DNA of 64,000 nucleotides from Sphingobacterium sp. ML3W (GCF_000747525.1 NZ_CP009278.1:3782001-3846000); one strand, 5' to 3'. Shown: positions 1-9,053, numbered from the stretch's first letter. Made by a program: numbers and translations. The notes: generated by a model from the sequence alone, not told the origin.

Positions 1-1457
1 TGTATAACGGTTCTGGTTGCGGACACAGCAGTTCCCTGTTCATAGGCTTCTTTATCTGCAGCACCACAAAACACAGAAACAATCTTTTCCCCCACAGCCA
101 TATCGTAGGTTCCCCATTCTGGATCAAATAAAATCTGACAGGTTTTGCTATCGACAACTTGGCAGGGTGAAAGGGTTATCAACTGAATTTTTTGGTTCTG
201 TCGTACAATCGACCTAACCACTCCTCTCACTTCAATCCCGGAAGCAAATGTTAAAAAGGCGCGCTCGTCTATTTCAATACCATAACGTTCCAAATCTGCC
301 TCATCAAAATTTTCCATTGCCTTCTCTGCGTCCAGCAAAAGTCCCACAGGAGAGCCAAACCCTGCCGCATGGTAAGTTTTCCCATGGCCTTCCAATTGTT
401 TGTCTGCATAAGCCAAAGCCGTGGGTCCAACTGTTTTGATATATTGGATTTCAGTGCTGGCGATACCGGCTTGAAAAACCCCAGTTACCTGCAATCCGGA
501 ACTGTATACAAGGGTACACGGATTTTTACAAGCAATGGCTTTTTCTAAACCTATTTTCCCTCCTATCCTAAAAGACATCGTATCTGCAAATTGGTCCAAT
601 ACATGGCGTAAGTGTTTGAAATCTGGAGTCACAAACAATTGTGGCTGTGGCTTGGTTATATCGTATGAATATGCTAAAGCCGATAAACAGTAAGGTAACT
701 TGGGAACTTCAATACGCATACAAGACGCACTTTCGCCTATCGAAGATAACAAACCAGCTCCATAGATTTTCGGATTAGCTATCGTACCGATCAATCCATA
801 TTCTACGGTCCACCAATGCAACCTACTCAGCAATGCCATCTCAGAAGGTTCGCCCATATTATCTTGAATAACGGTCAATTGTTTTTCAGCGGCAGCGAGT
901 TGTTCGGCAGTGGTCCGATTACTTTCCTTTAGGATGGAGAGATTACGAATAGCTTCATAGAGTTCAAAGTCTTTTTCCGAAAACATGGCTTTAGTCCCAA
1001 TTTCACCAAAATACTGTAGATATTCAGCATATTCGGGTTCTCCAATGATGGGGGCATGACCAGAAGATTCATGAATGATATCTGGTGCTGGGGTATATTC
1101 AATATGCTCAATCTGACGTATATCTGCTGCTACTACGAGTACACGATAAGCCTGAAACTCCATAAAAGCTGCGGGCGGAATAAAACCATCCACGGTTGCT
1201 GCTCCCCAACCGATCTGCTTAAGGCTATCGTTCATAGCACGAAGATCTGGTATCTGCTCAATACTCAAACCTGCTTTGCGCAAACCGGGGATATAAGGGT
1301 AATAAGCGATATCACGGAGATAGGCATAATTCTGACGCATGACATAGCGCCATACGGCCTGATCGATAGCCGTATAACGTTCATAATATTGTGGTACTAT
1401 AAAGCGCTTCAAATGAAGGGGTAAACGCTCTAATACTGGGTTACCATATGTTTCCAT
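1..1457 (-). CDS. Aromatic amino acid hydroxylase (phenylalanine 4-monooxygenase-like), 3' end beyond window
   Basis: Reading the minus strand from the ATG at 1457 gives an open frame of 485 residues that runs off the window edge. Residues about 30-240 match the catalytic core of the pterin-dependent aromatic amino acid hydroxylases: TPAPDIIHESSGHAPII supplies the two iron-binding histidines (H129, H134) and LHWWTVEYGLI supplies the glutamate ligand (E219). The family hydroxylates phenylalanine, tyrosine or tryptophan using a tetrahydropterin and oxygen. The catalytic domain sits at the N-terminus and is followed by at least 240 further residues, unlike the short proteobacterial PhhA (about 260-300 residues); a long C-terminal part is, to my knowledge, usual for the Bacteroidetes form. 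The substrate cannot be told from sequence. No regulatory ACT domain precedes the core. The gene stands alone, with about 300 bases upstream. Confidence 0.88.
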   Translation of the reverse strand, partial: METYGNPVLERLPLHLKRFIVPQYYERYTAIDQAVWRYVMRQNYAYLRDIAYYPYIPGLRKAGLSIEQIPDLRAMNDSLKQIGWGAATVDGFIPPAAFMEFQAYRVLVVAADIRQIEHIEYTPAPDIIHESSGHAPIIGEPEYAEYLQYFGEIGTKAMFSEKDFELYEAIRNLSILKESNRTTAEQLAAAEKQLTVIQDNMGEPSEMALLSRLHWWTVEYGLIGTIANPKIYGAGLLSSIGESASCMRIEVPKLPYCLSALAYSYDITKPQPQLFVTPDFKHLRHVLDQFADTMSFRIGGKIGLEKAIACKNPCTLVYSSGLQVTGVFQAGIASTEIQYIKTVGPTALAYADKQLEGHGKTYHAAGFGSPVGLLLDAEKAMENFDEADLERYGIEIDERAFLTFASGIEVRGVVRSIVRQNQKIQLITLSPCQVVDSKTCQILFDPEWGTYDMAVGEKIVSVFCGAADKEAYEQGTAVSATRTVI

Positions 1458-1758
1458 TTACCAATTGATCTATACACAAATTTAGTTTATTTTAACAAAC
1501 ATAAACCATAGTATATGAATTACTTACACGAAGACTTGTAATTTAAAACCATTAAAATCACATCCAAAATCAGTAATTCTTATTTAATTGATAAGCAGAT
1601 ATAAATTTTGTTAAAAATCGTGTAATGAAACCACGTAAATTAAAATAATTATCGTAAAAACTAAAATAAACAGTAAAGTAATAAAGCATGACCAAAAGGG
1701 GACAACAGACTTATACTGATGATATTAATTTTTGAATTTAAGGAACATACTGATTGGA
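1458..1758. other. Intergenic region upstream of the aromatic hydroxylase gene
   Basis: AT-rich and without a credible gene. It should hold the promoter for the hydroxylase on the minus strand and the 3' end of the GNAT gene transcript. Minus-strand -7-like boxes (TAnnTTTG seen as CAAAnnTA on the plus strand) occur at 1477-1484 and 1496-1503, but neither has a TTG 19 bases further upstream, so the promoter is not assigned. I see no convincing terminator hairpin. Confidence 0.4.
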
Positions 1759-2295
1759 TTACGCCTGTCGATAATCTTCTTTTCTGATTGCGTACCTCAC
1801 ATTGATGCGATTAGGTTCGCCATGATAGGCTATTTCTTCAAGTCCTATATTTTTTGCTCCTAATTTTTCCATTGCTATCTTCGATCTTTCATTTGCATTG
1901 CCCACATGAAAATAGACGATAGCTACAAAATCAAATATATAATCAAGCATCATCTTTTTCACCTGCGGATTAATGCCCATTCCCCAAGTCTCGGTCCCAT
2001 AAAATGTATAACCAATGAAAATACTATTATCGTCTGCATTATAATTGTAAAAACGGGTACTTCCCAATACCGTTCCTGTTGCTTTATCTTGAACCAGATA
2101 GGCGCCTTTACTCTGCAATGCACCTTCAAAGAAGGTTTGAAAGACAGGCCGCTCAAATCTATTTTTATTGGGATGCTGCTCCCATACTTTTGGGTCTTTT
2201 GCTACGGCATATAATACTTCAAAATCGGTATCCTGAAGTGGAACTAGTCTAAGCTTGTTGTTTTCGAGAGGTTCTTGAATAGAAAATTTCACCAT
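1759..2295 (-). CDS. GNAT family N-acetyltransferase (RimJ/RimL type)
   Basis: A 178-residue protein with the layout of the RimJ/RimL branch of GNAT acetyltransferases, which move an acetyl group from acetyl-CoA to an amine. It starts with the typical strand and helix (LRLVPLQDTDFEVLYAVAKD). It then has the central strand GTVLGSTRFYNY, the acetyl-CoA loop region around YGTETWGMGINPQVKKMML, and the final NERSKIAMEKLGA helix that is near-diagnostic for the subfamily. The length is normal. The protein should be cytoplasmic and the acceptor is unknown. It is a single-gene unit on the minus strand, divergent from fabH, with 510 bases between them. Confidence 0.85.
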   Translation of the reverse strand: MVKFSIQEPLENNKLRLVPLQDTDFEVLYAVAKDPKVWEQHPNKNRFERPVFQTFFEGALQSKGAYLVQDKATGTVLGSTRFYNYNADDNSIFIGYTFYGTETWGMGINPQVKKMMLDYIFDFVAIVYFHVGNANERSKIAMEKLGAKNIGLEEIAYHGEPNRINVRYAIRKEDYRQA

Positions 2296-2805
2296 CGTTT
2301 ATATGTTTTAAGCATGCCGATATCTCGTCATCGTAAATAAAATAAAAGGTCTACGTCAATACAATTTAAGAAATCCAGATGAACAAAAAGGGCAACGAAA
2401 AGAAAAAAAAATTAAAAACCTCTCCTATTGATGCAGAATTAGAAAAAATCAACACTTAAATCTGGAATAAAGTACTGTTTTTTAAGCCTTTTTCATTGCA
2501 TTACGATAATTTCATATATTTTGCTCAGGATACTTTTTTCAAAATTATATTTTAAACAACAAATTTTATACGGTATCATCGCTAGACCGTTTTGCAATTT
2601 GGTTCAAAAAAAGACATTATAACGTAATCATTTTGTCACAATCAAAATTTAATTGGAACTGTCGCTAAAATTATACTATTTTTACATCTCTTTTATTGCT
2701 CATATTTTTTAGTAATTAAAGGAGCATGAAATAAAAGAATCGTTAAAAGTAAATTACACTAAATTTCAAAAGGCGAATCATACTTAAATGTGATAACCAT
2801 AGTAT
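2296..2805. other. Divergent intergenic region between the GNAT gene and fabH
   Basis: 510 bases, very AT-rich. It holds a possible 26-codon open frame at 2379-2459 (listed separately) and otherwise no gene I can support. No exact TTG-N19-TAnnTTTG promoter was found on either strand. TAAATTTC near 2759-2766, about 40 bases before fabH, differs from a -7 box by one base. The stretch is long enough for a small regulatory RNA, but I see no distinct hairpin to support one. Confidence 0.35.
2379..2459 (+). CDS. Candidate small ORF, 26 residues, unknown
   Basis: An ATG-to-TAA frame of 26 codons encodes a lysine-rich start (MNKKGNEKKKKLKTS) and a more ordinary acidic end (PIDAELEKINT). I do not recognise it. 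The mixture is protein-like, but the frame lies in AT-rich DNA where such frames arise by chance, and there is no clear ribosome binding site or neighbour in an operon. Conservation in related genomes would decide. It may equally be noise. Confidence 0.18.
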   Translation: MNKKGNEKKKKLKTSPIDAELEKINT

Positions 2806-3804
2806 ATGAATACAACTCTTCCGAATAAACTATACGCTGCAATTACCGCAATTGGAGGTTATATCCCTCAAAATAAACGAACAAATTCTGACTTAGAAAA
2901 AGTATGTGATACGAATGATGAATGGATCATCAAAAGAACTGGAATTAAAGAACGTCGCATTTTAGAAGATGATTTAGCGACATCAGATATGGCAGTTCGT
3001 GCAATTGAAGATCTAGCGAAGCAGTATAATAAGAACTTACATGAGGTTGATGCTATTTTGGTAGCTACATCAACTCCTGATATGCCCATGCCTGCAACAG
3101 CGAATATCATTGCCGAAAAACTTGGACTTAACAATGTTTGGGCTTTTGACATCAATGCTGCTTGTTCAGGTTTCTTATATGCTTTGGATATGGGAGCATC
3201 ACTCGTGGAAACAGGTCGCTATAAAAACGTATTGATTGTTGGCGCAGATAACATCAGCACCTATGTCGATATCCATGACCGCTCGACCAACATTCTATTT
3301 GGAGATGGTGCTGGAGTCGTATTATTGGAACCTTCTGTTGAGGGGGGCATTATGGATGCTTACATGCGAAGTAATGGTGATGGACGAGCTTTTTTAAATA
3401 TTGAAGCTGGTGGCACCCAATTCCCTATCAAGTTATCGGATACCGATACACAGAAAAGATACCTACGTCAAGATGGTAAAACGGTTTTTAAACAAGCTGT
3501 TCAATCTATGAGTGATGCTTGTACACAGGTGATGAAACGTAATAATCTCACTGTGGAGGATATCAACTGGGTAGTACCACATCAAGCAAACCAACGCATC
3601 ATAGATGCTGTAGGCCGATCGTTGAGCATCCCAGAAGGTCGTACCTTAAGCAATATCGAATACTTAGGCAATACCATTGCTGCAACTATTCCATTATGTA
3701 TATGGGAAAATGTAAAACTGATGAAAACTGGTGACATTGTCATGTTAACAGCTTTTGGCGCTGGTTTTTCTTGGGGAGCAAGCCTATTCCGTTGGATGAT
3801 ATAA
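2806..3804 (+). CDS. fabH: 3-oxoacyl-ACP synthase III (KAS III, FabH)
   Basis: A 332-residue ketoacyl synthase III, which condenses acetyl-CoA (or another short acyl-CoA) with malonyl-ACP to start fatty acid synthesis in the cytoplasm. The catalytic triad is complete: C120 in NAACSGF, H259 in VVPHQANQRI and N289 in EYLGNT. The start region (AAITAIGGYIPQNKRTNSDL, then DTNDEWIIKRTGIKERRI) is typical of FabH. The gene is not in a fab cluster, whereas the usual housekeeping copy often sits beside plsX and rpmF. This may therefore be a second copy with a branched-chain or secondary-metabolite role, which is an inference. It is monocistronic and ends at a strong hairpin. Confidence 0.92.
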   Translation: MNTTLPNKLYAAITAIGGYIPQNKRTNSDLEKVCDTNDEWIIKRTGIKERRILEDDLATSDMAVRAIEDLAKQYNKNLHEVDAILVATSTPDMPMPATANIIAEKLGLNNVWAFDINAACSGFLYALDMGASLVETGRYKNVLIVGADNISTYVDIHDRSTNILFGDGAGVVLLEPSVEGGIMDAYMRSNGDGRAFLNIEAGGTQFPIKLSDTDTQKRYLRQDGKTVFKQAVQSMSDACTQVMKRNNLTVEDINWVVPHQANQRIIDAVGRSLSIPEGRTLSNIEYLGNTIAATIPLCIWENVKLMKTGDIVMLTAFGAGFSWGASLFRWMI

Positions 3805-3846
3805 CAAAACTATAAACTGGATTATTTTAATAGATAGTCCATATAT

Positions 3847-3882
3847 AAAAAAAGCCCCCTGATCAATGATCAAGGGGCTTTT
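3847..3882. terminator. Bidirectional terminator after fabH
   Basis: The arms AGCCCCCTGATC and GATCAAGGGGCT pair over 12 positions with one mismatch and a 3-base AAT loop. A run of A precedes the left arm and T follows the right arm, so it can stop transcription from fabH (plus) and from the xylose operon (minus). Confidence 0.85.
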
Positions 3883-3884
3883 AA

Positions 3885-3925
3885 CGTTAATTTCGTAGGG
3901 TAATACATGCTCTACAAAATTAACG
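3885..3925 (-). terminator. Second hairpin between fabH and the xylose operon
   Basis: Arms 3885-3898 and 3912-3925 pair over 14 positions. The one mismatch on the plus strand is a G-U pair in minus-strand RNA, so the structure fits the 3' end of the xylose operon transcript. No T-run follows directly, but the strong 3847-3882 hairpin comes next on that strand. Confidence 0.45.
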
Positions 3926-4031
3926 CGGAGCAATCGTATCGATTTGAAGATAACAATGGCTTGTGTTACGAATAAGCAGATTCTGTTAAACAGACCAACG
4001 TCAAAACCGTTTTAAATAAGCTCATTTTAGG

Positions 4032-5714
4032 CTACCAGTAAATCATATATAATGCGGTCGTGAGCAAAATAATCAACAATGCACCGACTATAAATCCGGT
4101 ATGCGGTTTGAACATGGTACGATCCACTTCCAATCCTTTTGAAACTACACCATTCCTTTGGTCGATCAAACTAATAATCAGCATCCCGATGATACAGATG
4201 ACAAACACAAAACCCATGCGATCTAGAAACGGGATCTCATACAGCCCACTTGCTGGATTCAAAACAGAAAAACCACTCGCATTTAGAAATGATAGATCGG
4301 CGTAATTCGGTAAAAATTTAAAAAATACAGACAAAATAAATCCCCCTATTGTTGCAAATAAAGCTGCATTAGAGGTTGTTTTTTTCCAAAAGAATCCTAA
4401 AATAAACATGGCAAATATACCTGGTGATACAAACCCTGTGTACTCTTGAATATACTGGAATCCGCCTTTGCTATCTATACCTAAGTGTGGAGCAATGATA
4501 ACGGCAAGTACCATCGAAACGATGATCGTAATCTTACCAACATTAACCAATTGTTTTTCACTTGCTTTTTTATTAAATATCTTTTGATAGATATCCAGCG
4601 AAAATATTGTTGCGATACTATTGGATTTTCCAGCTAAAGAAGCCACTACTGCCGCAGTTAATGCTGCAAAAGATAAGCCCTTAAGACCTGAGGGAAGAAG
4701 GTTTAATAACACCGGATAAGCCCGGTCAGGATTCACTTCACCATGCTGCAACATTTCTGTTTGAAACATCCCATCCTTCCAAAGTACATAAGCCGCAATA
4801 CCCGGTAATACCACAATAATCGGCATCAATAGCTTCAAGAAGGCCGCAAACAAAATTCCATTTCTAGCGGTTTTAAGGTCTGCTCCTAAAGCCCGTTGTG
4901 TAATGTATTGATTACATCCCCAATAATTGAGGTTAACGATCCACATCCCACCGACCAATACGGTAAGTCCTGGTAGATCCAAATAATTTTCATTATCCTG
5001 ATGTAGGATCATATGAAAATGACTGGTCGCCTTTTCCGTCATGATCTTGTACCCTTGAAAAACCCCTTCACTACCATAGCTTTCTGCAACCAATTTCAGC
5101 GCCAAATACGTAGTGGCTAATCCACCTAAGATCAAGAAAAAAACTTGTATTACATCCGTAAACCCAATTACCCGCATTCCGCCAAGGGTGATGATAACTG
5201 CAAAACAGGCAATGGCATACATGCACAGCTCTAGGCCAAAACCCGATATACTACTCACAGCGAGTGCACCTAGATAAAGAATGGAAGTCAGGTTGACTAC
5301 GACATAGAGCATCAACCAGAAAACAGCCATGATCATCGCTACAGTGCCATTATAGCGCTGATGTAAAAATTGAGGCATCGTGAATATCTTATTTTTAAGA
5401 TAGACCGGAATAAAGAATACCGCAACGATAATCAATGTCACGGCCGCCATCCATTCGTAAGTTGCAATGGCAAGACCCATTTTAAAACCCGAGCCACTCA
5501 TGCCAATGAACTGTTCTGCAGAAATATTTGAAGCAATCAGTGATGCACCTATGGCCCACCAAGTGAGTGAGCCTTCTGCTAAAAAATAATCTTTAGAATC
5601 TGGACCATCGATCTTACTTTTTTTCTGTCGATAGACCCAGATACCATATCCTGATACAATGATAAAGTAGATGAAAAAGACCAGGTAATCTTTGGTTGCT
5701 AAAATATTATTCAT
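4032..5714 (-). CDS. Sodium:solute symporter (SSS family), probable xylose importer
   Basis: A 560-residue polytopic membrane protein of the SSS/SGLT family, which couples sodium entry to sugar uptake across the inner membrane. Family signs are the N-terminal segment followed by KDYFLAEGSLTWWAIGASLIASNISAEQFIGMSG, where SNISAEQFIG is the classic SGLT sodium and sugar binding helix, and the later segment FAALTAAVVASLAGKSNSIATIFSLDIYQ. About 14 membrane segments are visible and the length is typical of the sugar branch. It is the last gene of the xylB-xylA-symporter operon, 36 bases after xylA, so xylose is the likely substrate. Substrate assignment is from context; other sugars such as glucose or galactose are used by related proteins. 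Confidence 0.88.
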   Translation of the reverse strand: MNNILATKDYLVFFIYFIIVSGYGIWVYRQKKSKIDGPDSKDYFLAEGSLTWWAIGASLIASNISAEQFIGMSGSGFKMGLAIATYEWMAAVTLIIVAVFFIPVYLKNKIFTMPQFLHQRYNGTVAMIMAVFWLMLYVVVNLTSILYLGALAVSSISGFGLELCMYAIACFAVIITLGGMRVIGFTDVIQVFFLILGGLATTYLALKLVAESYGSEGVFQGYKIMTEKATSHFHMILHQDNENYLDLPGLTVLVGGMWIVNLNYWGCNQYITQRALGADLKTARNGILFAAFLKLLMPIIVVLPGIAAYVLWKDGMFQTEMLQHGEVNPDRAYPVLLNLLPSGLKGLSFAALTAAVVASLAGKSNSIATIFSLDIYQKIFNKKASEKQLVNVGKITIIVSMVLAVIIAPHLGIDSKGGFQYIQEYTGFVSPGIFAMFILGFFWKKTTSNAALFATIGGFILSVFFKFLPNYADLSFLNASGFSVLNPASGLYEIPFLDRMGFVFVICIIGMLIISLIDQRNGVVSKGLEVDRTMFKPHTGFIVGALLIILLTTALYMIYW

Positions 5715-5750
5715 ACAAATAATTAGGTTTATAATAACTGAATACTATTT

Positions 5751-7079
5751 TTAGATATAACGGTTGACCAAATTTTCCATAAATTCCTGTTGTCCACTTA
5801 TTAATTTTGGTTCTCCTTCATTTATAGCATATGTACGAAGGTCCTCTAGTGTCAATTTACCATTCTCAAATTCTGCACCTGCTCCTTTATCAAAACTGCT
5901 ATAGCGTTCTCTTCGTAGTTCTCTATACGGAGAGTTTTGCAGTAAATTATCAGCAGATATCAAAGCGCGGGCAAAATTATCCATTCCACCAATATGCGCA
6001 TAGAATAGGTCTAATGGGTCTGTTGAATTACGTCTGATTTTAGCATCAAAATTTACACCACCTCCTTGCAATCCACCACCTTCTAGTATGATCATAAGTG
6101 ATTCTGTCAACTCAGATAGATCTGTTGGAAACTGATCGGTGTCCCAACCGTTTTGATGATCCCCACGATTGGCATCAATAGAACCCAATAAACCAGCATC
6201 AACAGCAACCTGCAGCTCATGTTGGAAAGTATGACCAGCAAGTGTTGCATGGTTGACTTCTAGATTCAGTTTAAAGTCATCCATCAGATCAAATTCGCGG
6301 AGAAAGCCAATCACTGTCGCCGCATCGTAATCATATTGGTGTTTTGTCGGTTCGCATGGCTTTGGCTCGATGAAGAATGTTCCTTTAAAACCATTCTTTC
6401 GCGCGTAGTCCTTGGACATATGTAAAAATTGTGCTAAATGTTCCCGTTCTCTTTTCATGTTGGTGTTCAACAAAGACATGTACCCTTCACGACCACCCCA
6501 GAACACATAATTTTCACCTCCCAATGCAATTGTGGCATCGATTGCGGCTTTCACCTGAGCACCTCCATGTGCTAGGACATGAAAATCTGGATTGGTCGAT
6601 GCACCATTCATATAGCGGTGGTGACTGAATAGATTCGCTGTTCCCCAAAGCAATTTCACACCACTTTTTTCTTGCTTTTCTTTGGCATATGCAACGATCT
6701 CTCCCAAATGTCTTTCGTTTTGATGGATATCATCCGTATAATCCACTAAATCGACATCGTGAAAACAATAATAAGGAAGTTGCATTTTTGTCATGAACTC
6801 GAAAGCGGCATCCATTTTATCTTTTGCACGTTCCATAATCGTTGCTTTTTTGTCCCAAGGGAAGAAATGAGTACGACCTCCAAAAGGGTCAGCTCCATCT
6901 CCGTTAAAAGAATGCCAATATGCACAGGCAAATTTAAAATGCTCTGCCATGGTTCTTCCTGCTACAACTCGTGTCGGATCGTACCAACGAAAGGCCAAGG
7001 GATTGTCCGAATTTATACCCTCGAATTTTACTTGTTCTACTTCTTTAAAGTACACGTGATCTCCTGTCAAAATTTTCAT
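5751..7079 (-). CDS. xylA: Xylose isomerase
   Basis: A 442-residue class II xylose isomerase that interconverts D-xylose and D-xylulose in the cytoplasm using two divalent metals. Diagnostic pieces are present in order: YCFHDVDLVD with the catalytic histidine and aspartate, FIEPKPCEPTKHQYDYD, LEVNHATLAGHTFQHELQ with metal ligands, and GSIDANRGDHQNGWDTDQFP with the metal-binding aspartates. The length matches the family (about 440). It lies 23 bases after xylB and 36 bases before the symporter, so the three are almost surely cotranscribed. No XylR-type regulator is encoded next to the operon. Confidence 0.97.
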   Translation of the reverse strand: MKILTGDHVYFKEVEQVKFEGINSDNPLAFRWYDPTRVVAGRTMAEHFKFACAYWHSFNGDGADPFGGRTHFFPWDKKATIMERAKDKMDAAFEFMTKMQLPYYCFHDVDLVDYTDDIHQNERHLGEIVAYAKEKQEKSGVKLLWGTANLFSHHRYMNGASTNPDFHVLAHGGAQVKAAIDATIALGGENYVFWGGREGYMSLLNTNMKREREHLAQFLHMSKDYARKNGFKGTFFIEPKPCEPTKHQYDYDAATVIGFLREFDLMDDFKLNLEVNHATLAGHTFQHELQVAVDAGLLGSIDANRGDHQNGWDTDQFPTDLSELTESLMIILEGGGLQGGGVNFDAKIRRNSTDPLDLFYAHIGGMDNFARALISADNLLQNSPYRELRRERYSSFDKGAGAEFENGKLTLEDLRTYAINEGEPKLISGQQEFMENLVNRYI

Positions 7080-7102
7080 GCTATCTTAATTTAAGGTTTA
7101 TG

Positions 7103-8578
7103 TTAAAGTTTTTCTTCTAATAATTTTTTCCAGTTTTCATATGCTTCTTCATATTGAAGGGTATGTTGAGGCATTATGGTCTTATATTTTCGTAGTCCTT
7201 TAAAGGCTTCGGTTCTATCGGCAAACACACCGATTCCTAAGCCTGCACCGAGAGCTGCACCTACACTACCATCGTTCTCATAAAGTTCCACTGGCGTAGC
7301 AGTTACACCTGCAAATGCCTCTTGAAAAACAGGGCTCAAAAACATATTGGCATGTCCAGCTTTAATAATTTGTGGCGCAATACCATTGGCTCTTAATACG
7401 TCGAGGCCGTATCTGAAAGCAAATGCAATCCCTTCTTGTGATGCCCGCCAAAGATGGGCGGCACCATGTCTCAAAAAGTCCAAATTTTGGATATGAGCAC
7501 CTACTGTTTTATTTTTCAGCATCCGCTCTGCACCATTGCCAAATGGCAACATACTAATCCCATCCGCTCCAATAGGAATGGTTGAGGCTTGCGCATTCAT
7601 GCTTTCATAATCATTCTTATTACCAGTTATTTGGCTGATCCAGCTGTTTTGTATGCCTGTCCCATTTATGCATAAAAGCACACCTAGACGTTCTACATCC
7701 GACGCGTAATTAACATGTGCAAAAGTATTGACCCTTGATTGCGGATCATGTACCCGCTGATCGGTAACAGCGTATATTACCCCAGATGTACCGGCTGTAG
7801 CAGCAACTTCTCCTGGGTCAAAAACATTTAAGGACAGTGCATTATTCGGCTGATCGCCAGCTTTATAACAGACAATAGCTTGCTCTGATAAACCAAGCTC
7901 TGTAGCTATTGTCGAGCGTAACGACCCATAATCTGAGAATACCGGTTGAACATCGGGTACCAAGGCGCGATCTATATTATAATAATTCAATAGCGTATCC
8001 GAAATATGCTGTTTATCAAAATCCCAAAGTATACCTTCTGAAATTGAACTGACATTGGTATTTATTTCACCTGTTAAACGCATACTGATGTAATCTCCAG
8101 GCAACATGAACTTATGGATCTTTTCATAAACCTCCGGTTCATGTTGTTTAACCCACGCCAGTTTTGAAGCTGTAAAATTACCTGGCGAATTCAGATGACT
8201 ACCCAAAAACCCCTTATCTTCCAGTGCTGAAAAAGCTTGCTGTCCGATAGCTACTGCACGACTATCACACCAGATAATCGCATTCCGCAAAGCATCTTGT
8301 TTCTTATCAACTACCACAAGCCCATGCATCTGATATGCAATACCGATAGCCTTGATATCAAAAGGATTATACAGACCTGATGCATTGGCCTTTTTTATGG
8401 CTAATTGTGTGTTTTCCCACCAAATTTCCGGATCTTGTTCTGCCCATCCAGCATGAAGGGATATAATTTCTGCTTCCGTTTCGGGAAATTGGCAGGAAAT
8501 TAGTTTTTTATTCGTTGTCGCGTCAATTACAGACACCTTGATAGAAGATGTACCTAGGTCTATTCCCAATAATAACAT
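7103..8578 (-). CDS. xylB: Xylulokinase
   Basis: A 491-residue FGGY-family sugar kinase that phosphorylates D-xylulose to xylulose 5-phosphate, feeding the pentose phosphate pathway. The N-terminal phosphate-binding motif LLLGIDLGTSSIKVSVID, the region GIAYQMHGLVVVDK that carries the sugar-contacting MHG, and the C-terminal nucleotide-binding part (AGTSGVIYA, later DGSVGAALGAGLG) are all visible. The length is normal. It is the first gene of the xylose operon. The upstream DNA holds a glycosidase remnant rather than a regulator. The xylulokinase assignment over other FGGY kinases rests on adjacency to xylA. Confidence 0.95.
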   Translation of the reverse strand: MLLLGIDLGTSSIKVSVIDATTNKKLISCQFPETEAEIISLHAGWAEQDPEIWWENTQLAIKKANASGLYNPFDIKAIGIAYQMHGLVVVDKKQDALRNAIIWCDSRAVAIGQQAFSALEDKGFLGSHLNSPGNFTASKLAWVKQHEPEVYEKIHKFMLPGDYISMRLTGEINTNVSSISEGILWDFDKQHISDTLLNYYNIDRALVPDVQPVFSDYGSLRSTIATELGLSEQAIVCYKAGDQPNNALSLNVFDPGEVAATAGTSGVIYAVTDQRVHDPQSRVNTFAHVNYASDVERLGVLLCINGTGIQNSWISQITGNKNDYESMNAQASTIPIGADGISMLPFGNGAERMLKNKTVGAHIQNLDFLRHGAAHLWRASQEGIAFAFRYGLDVLRANGIAPQIIKAGHANMFLSPVFQEAFAGVTATPVELYENDGSVGAALGAGLGIGVFADRTEAFKGLRKYKTIMPQHTLQYEEAYENWKKLLEEKL

Positions 8579-8585
8579 AATGATT

Positions 8586-8756
8586 TTATTTAATTACATA
8601 CCAAGTTTGGCTCCTTGCAGGAATACTAACTTCAAATTCAACTTCATAATTTCTGTTCATAGTCATGGACTTTTCCGTACCATCCAGCACTGATAGGCGC
8701 AATCCTGTATTTACGTCACTGTTCGTTTTCCTCTTTTTTGAATTTAATAATAACAT
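8586..8756 (-). pseudogene. Decayed C-terminal fragment of a glycoside hydrolase (GH30-like tail)
   Basis: A 56-codon frame starting at the ATG at 8756 ends 7 bases before xylB. Its last part (NYEVEFEVSIPARSQTW, then YVIK and stop) looks like the final beta-strands of a secreted glycosidase. The pattern of a hydrophobic strand, then IPARS and a short Tyr-Val-Ile end is common at the C-terminus of GH30-type xylanases and related enzymes. An in-frame stop lies just before the ATG and no catalytic domain lies upstream, so the rest of the gene is gone. The identification is by eye and tentative. A short genuine leader peptide for xylB is the alternative. Confidence 0.45.
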
Positions 8757-8920
8757 ACATCAAACCATTATACACATATTAAATATCCTTTCGAACCCAT
8801 AAATCTCAACAAATCGACCGTCCTTTATAAGCTGTATTTTAACCTATTATAGTGCTATTTTAGCCTCTTTTATTCATTATGCACAAGATTAAAGAAAATA
8901 AAATCGAGATAATTTATACC

Positions 8921-8943
8921 GTTATCATGCTATTATTGATAAC
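8921..8943. promoter_or_regulatory. Inverted repeat upstream of the xylose operon
   Basis: GTTATCA and TGATAAC are perfect 7-base arms separated by 9 bases. The site lies between the terminator of the TIM-barrel gene and the xylB region, about 340 bases upstream of xylB. The form suits a dimeric repressor or a small hairpin. No regulator gene is nearby to support it. Confidence 0.25.
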
Positions 8944-8993
8944 ATTTTGATAGCGATCAAAAATAGACATGCCTAATTCATTAATAAAATGTC

Positions 8994-9016
8994 AACGGCT
9001 CCAATTAGGAGCCGTT
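8994..9016 (-). terminator. Terminator of the TIM-barrel isomerase gene
   Basis: AACGGCTCC and GGAGCCGTT form a perfect 9-base GC-rich stem with a 5-base loop, 38 bases after the stop codon of the gene at 9054-9896. On the minus strand the arm is followed by the mixed sequence GACATTTTATT, so the T-run is imperfect. Confidence 0.65.
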
Positions 9017-9053
9017 TGTGTATAGTATTAAAATTCCATATATTGCTAAACGA

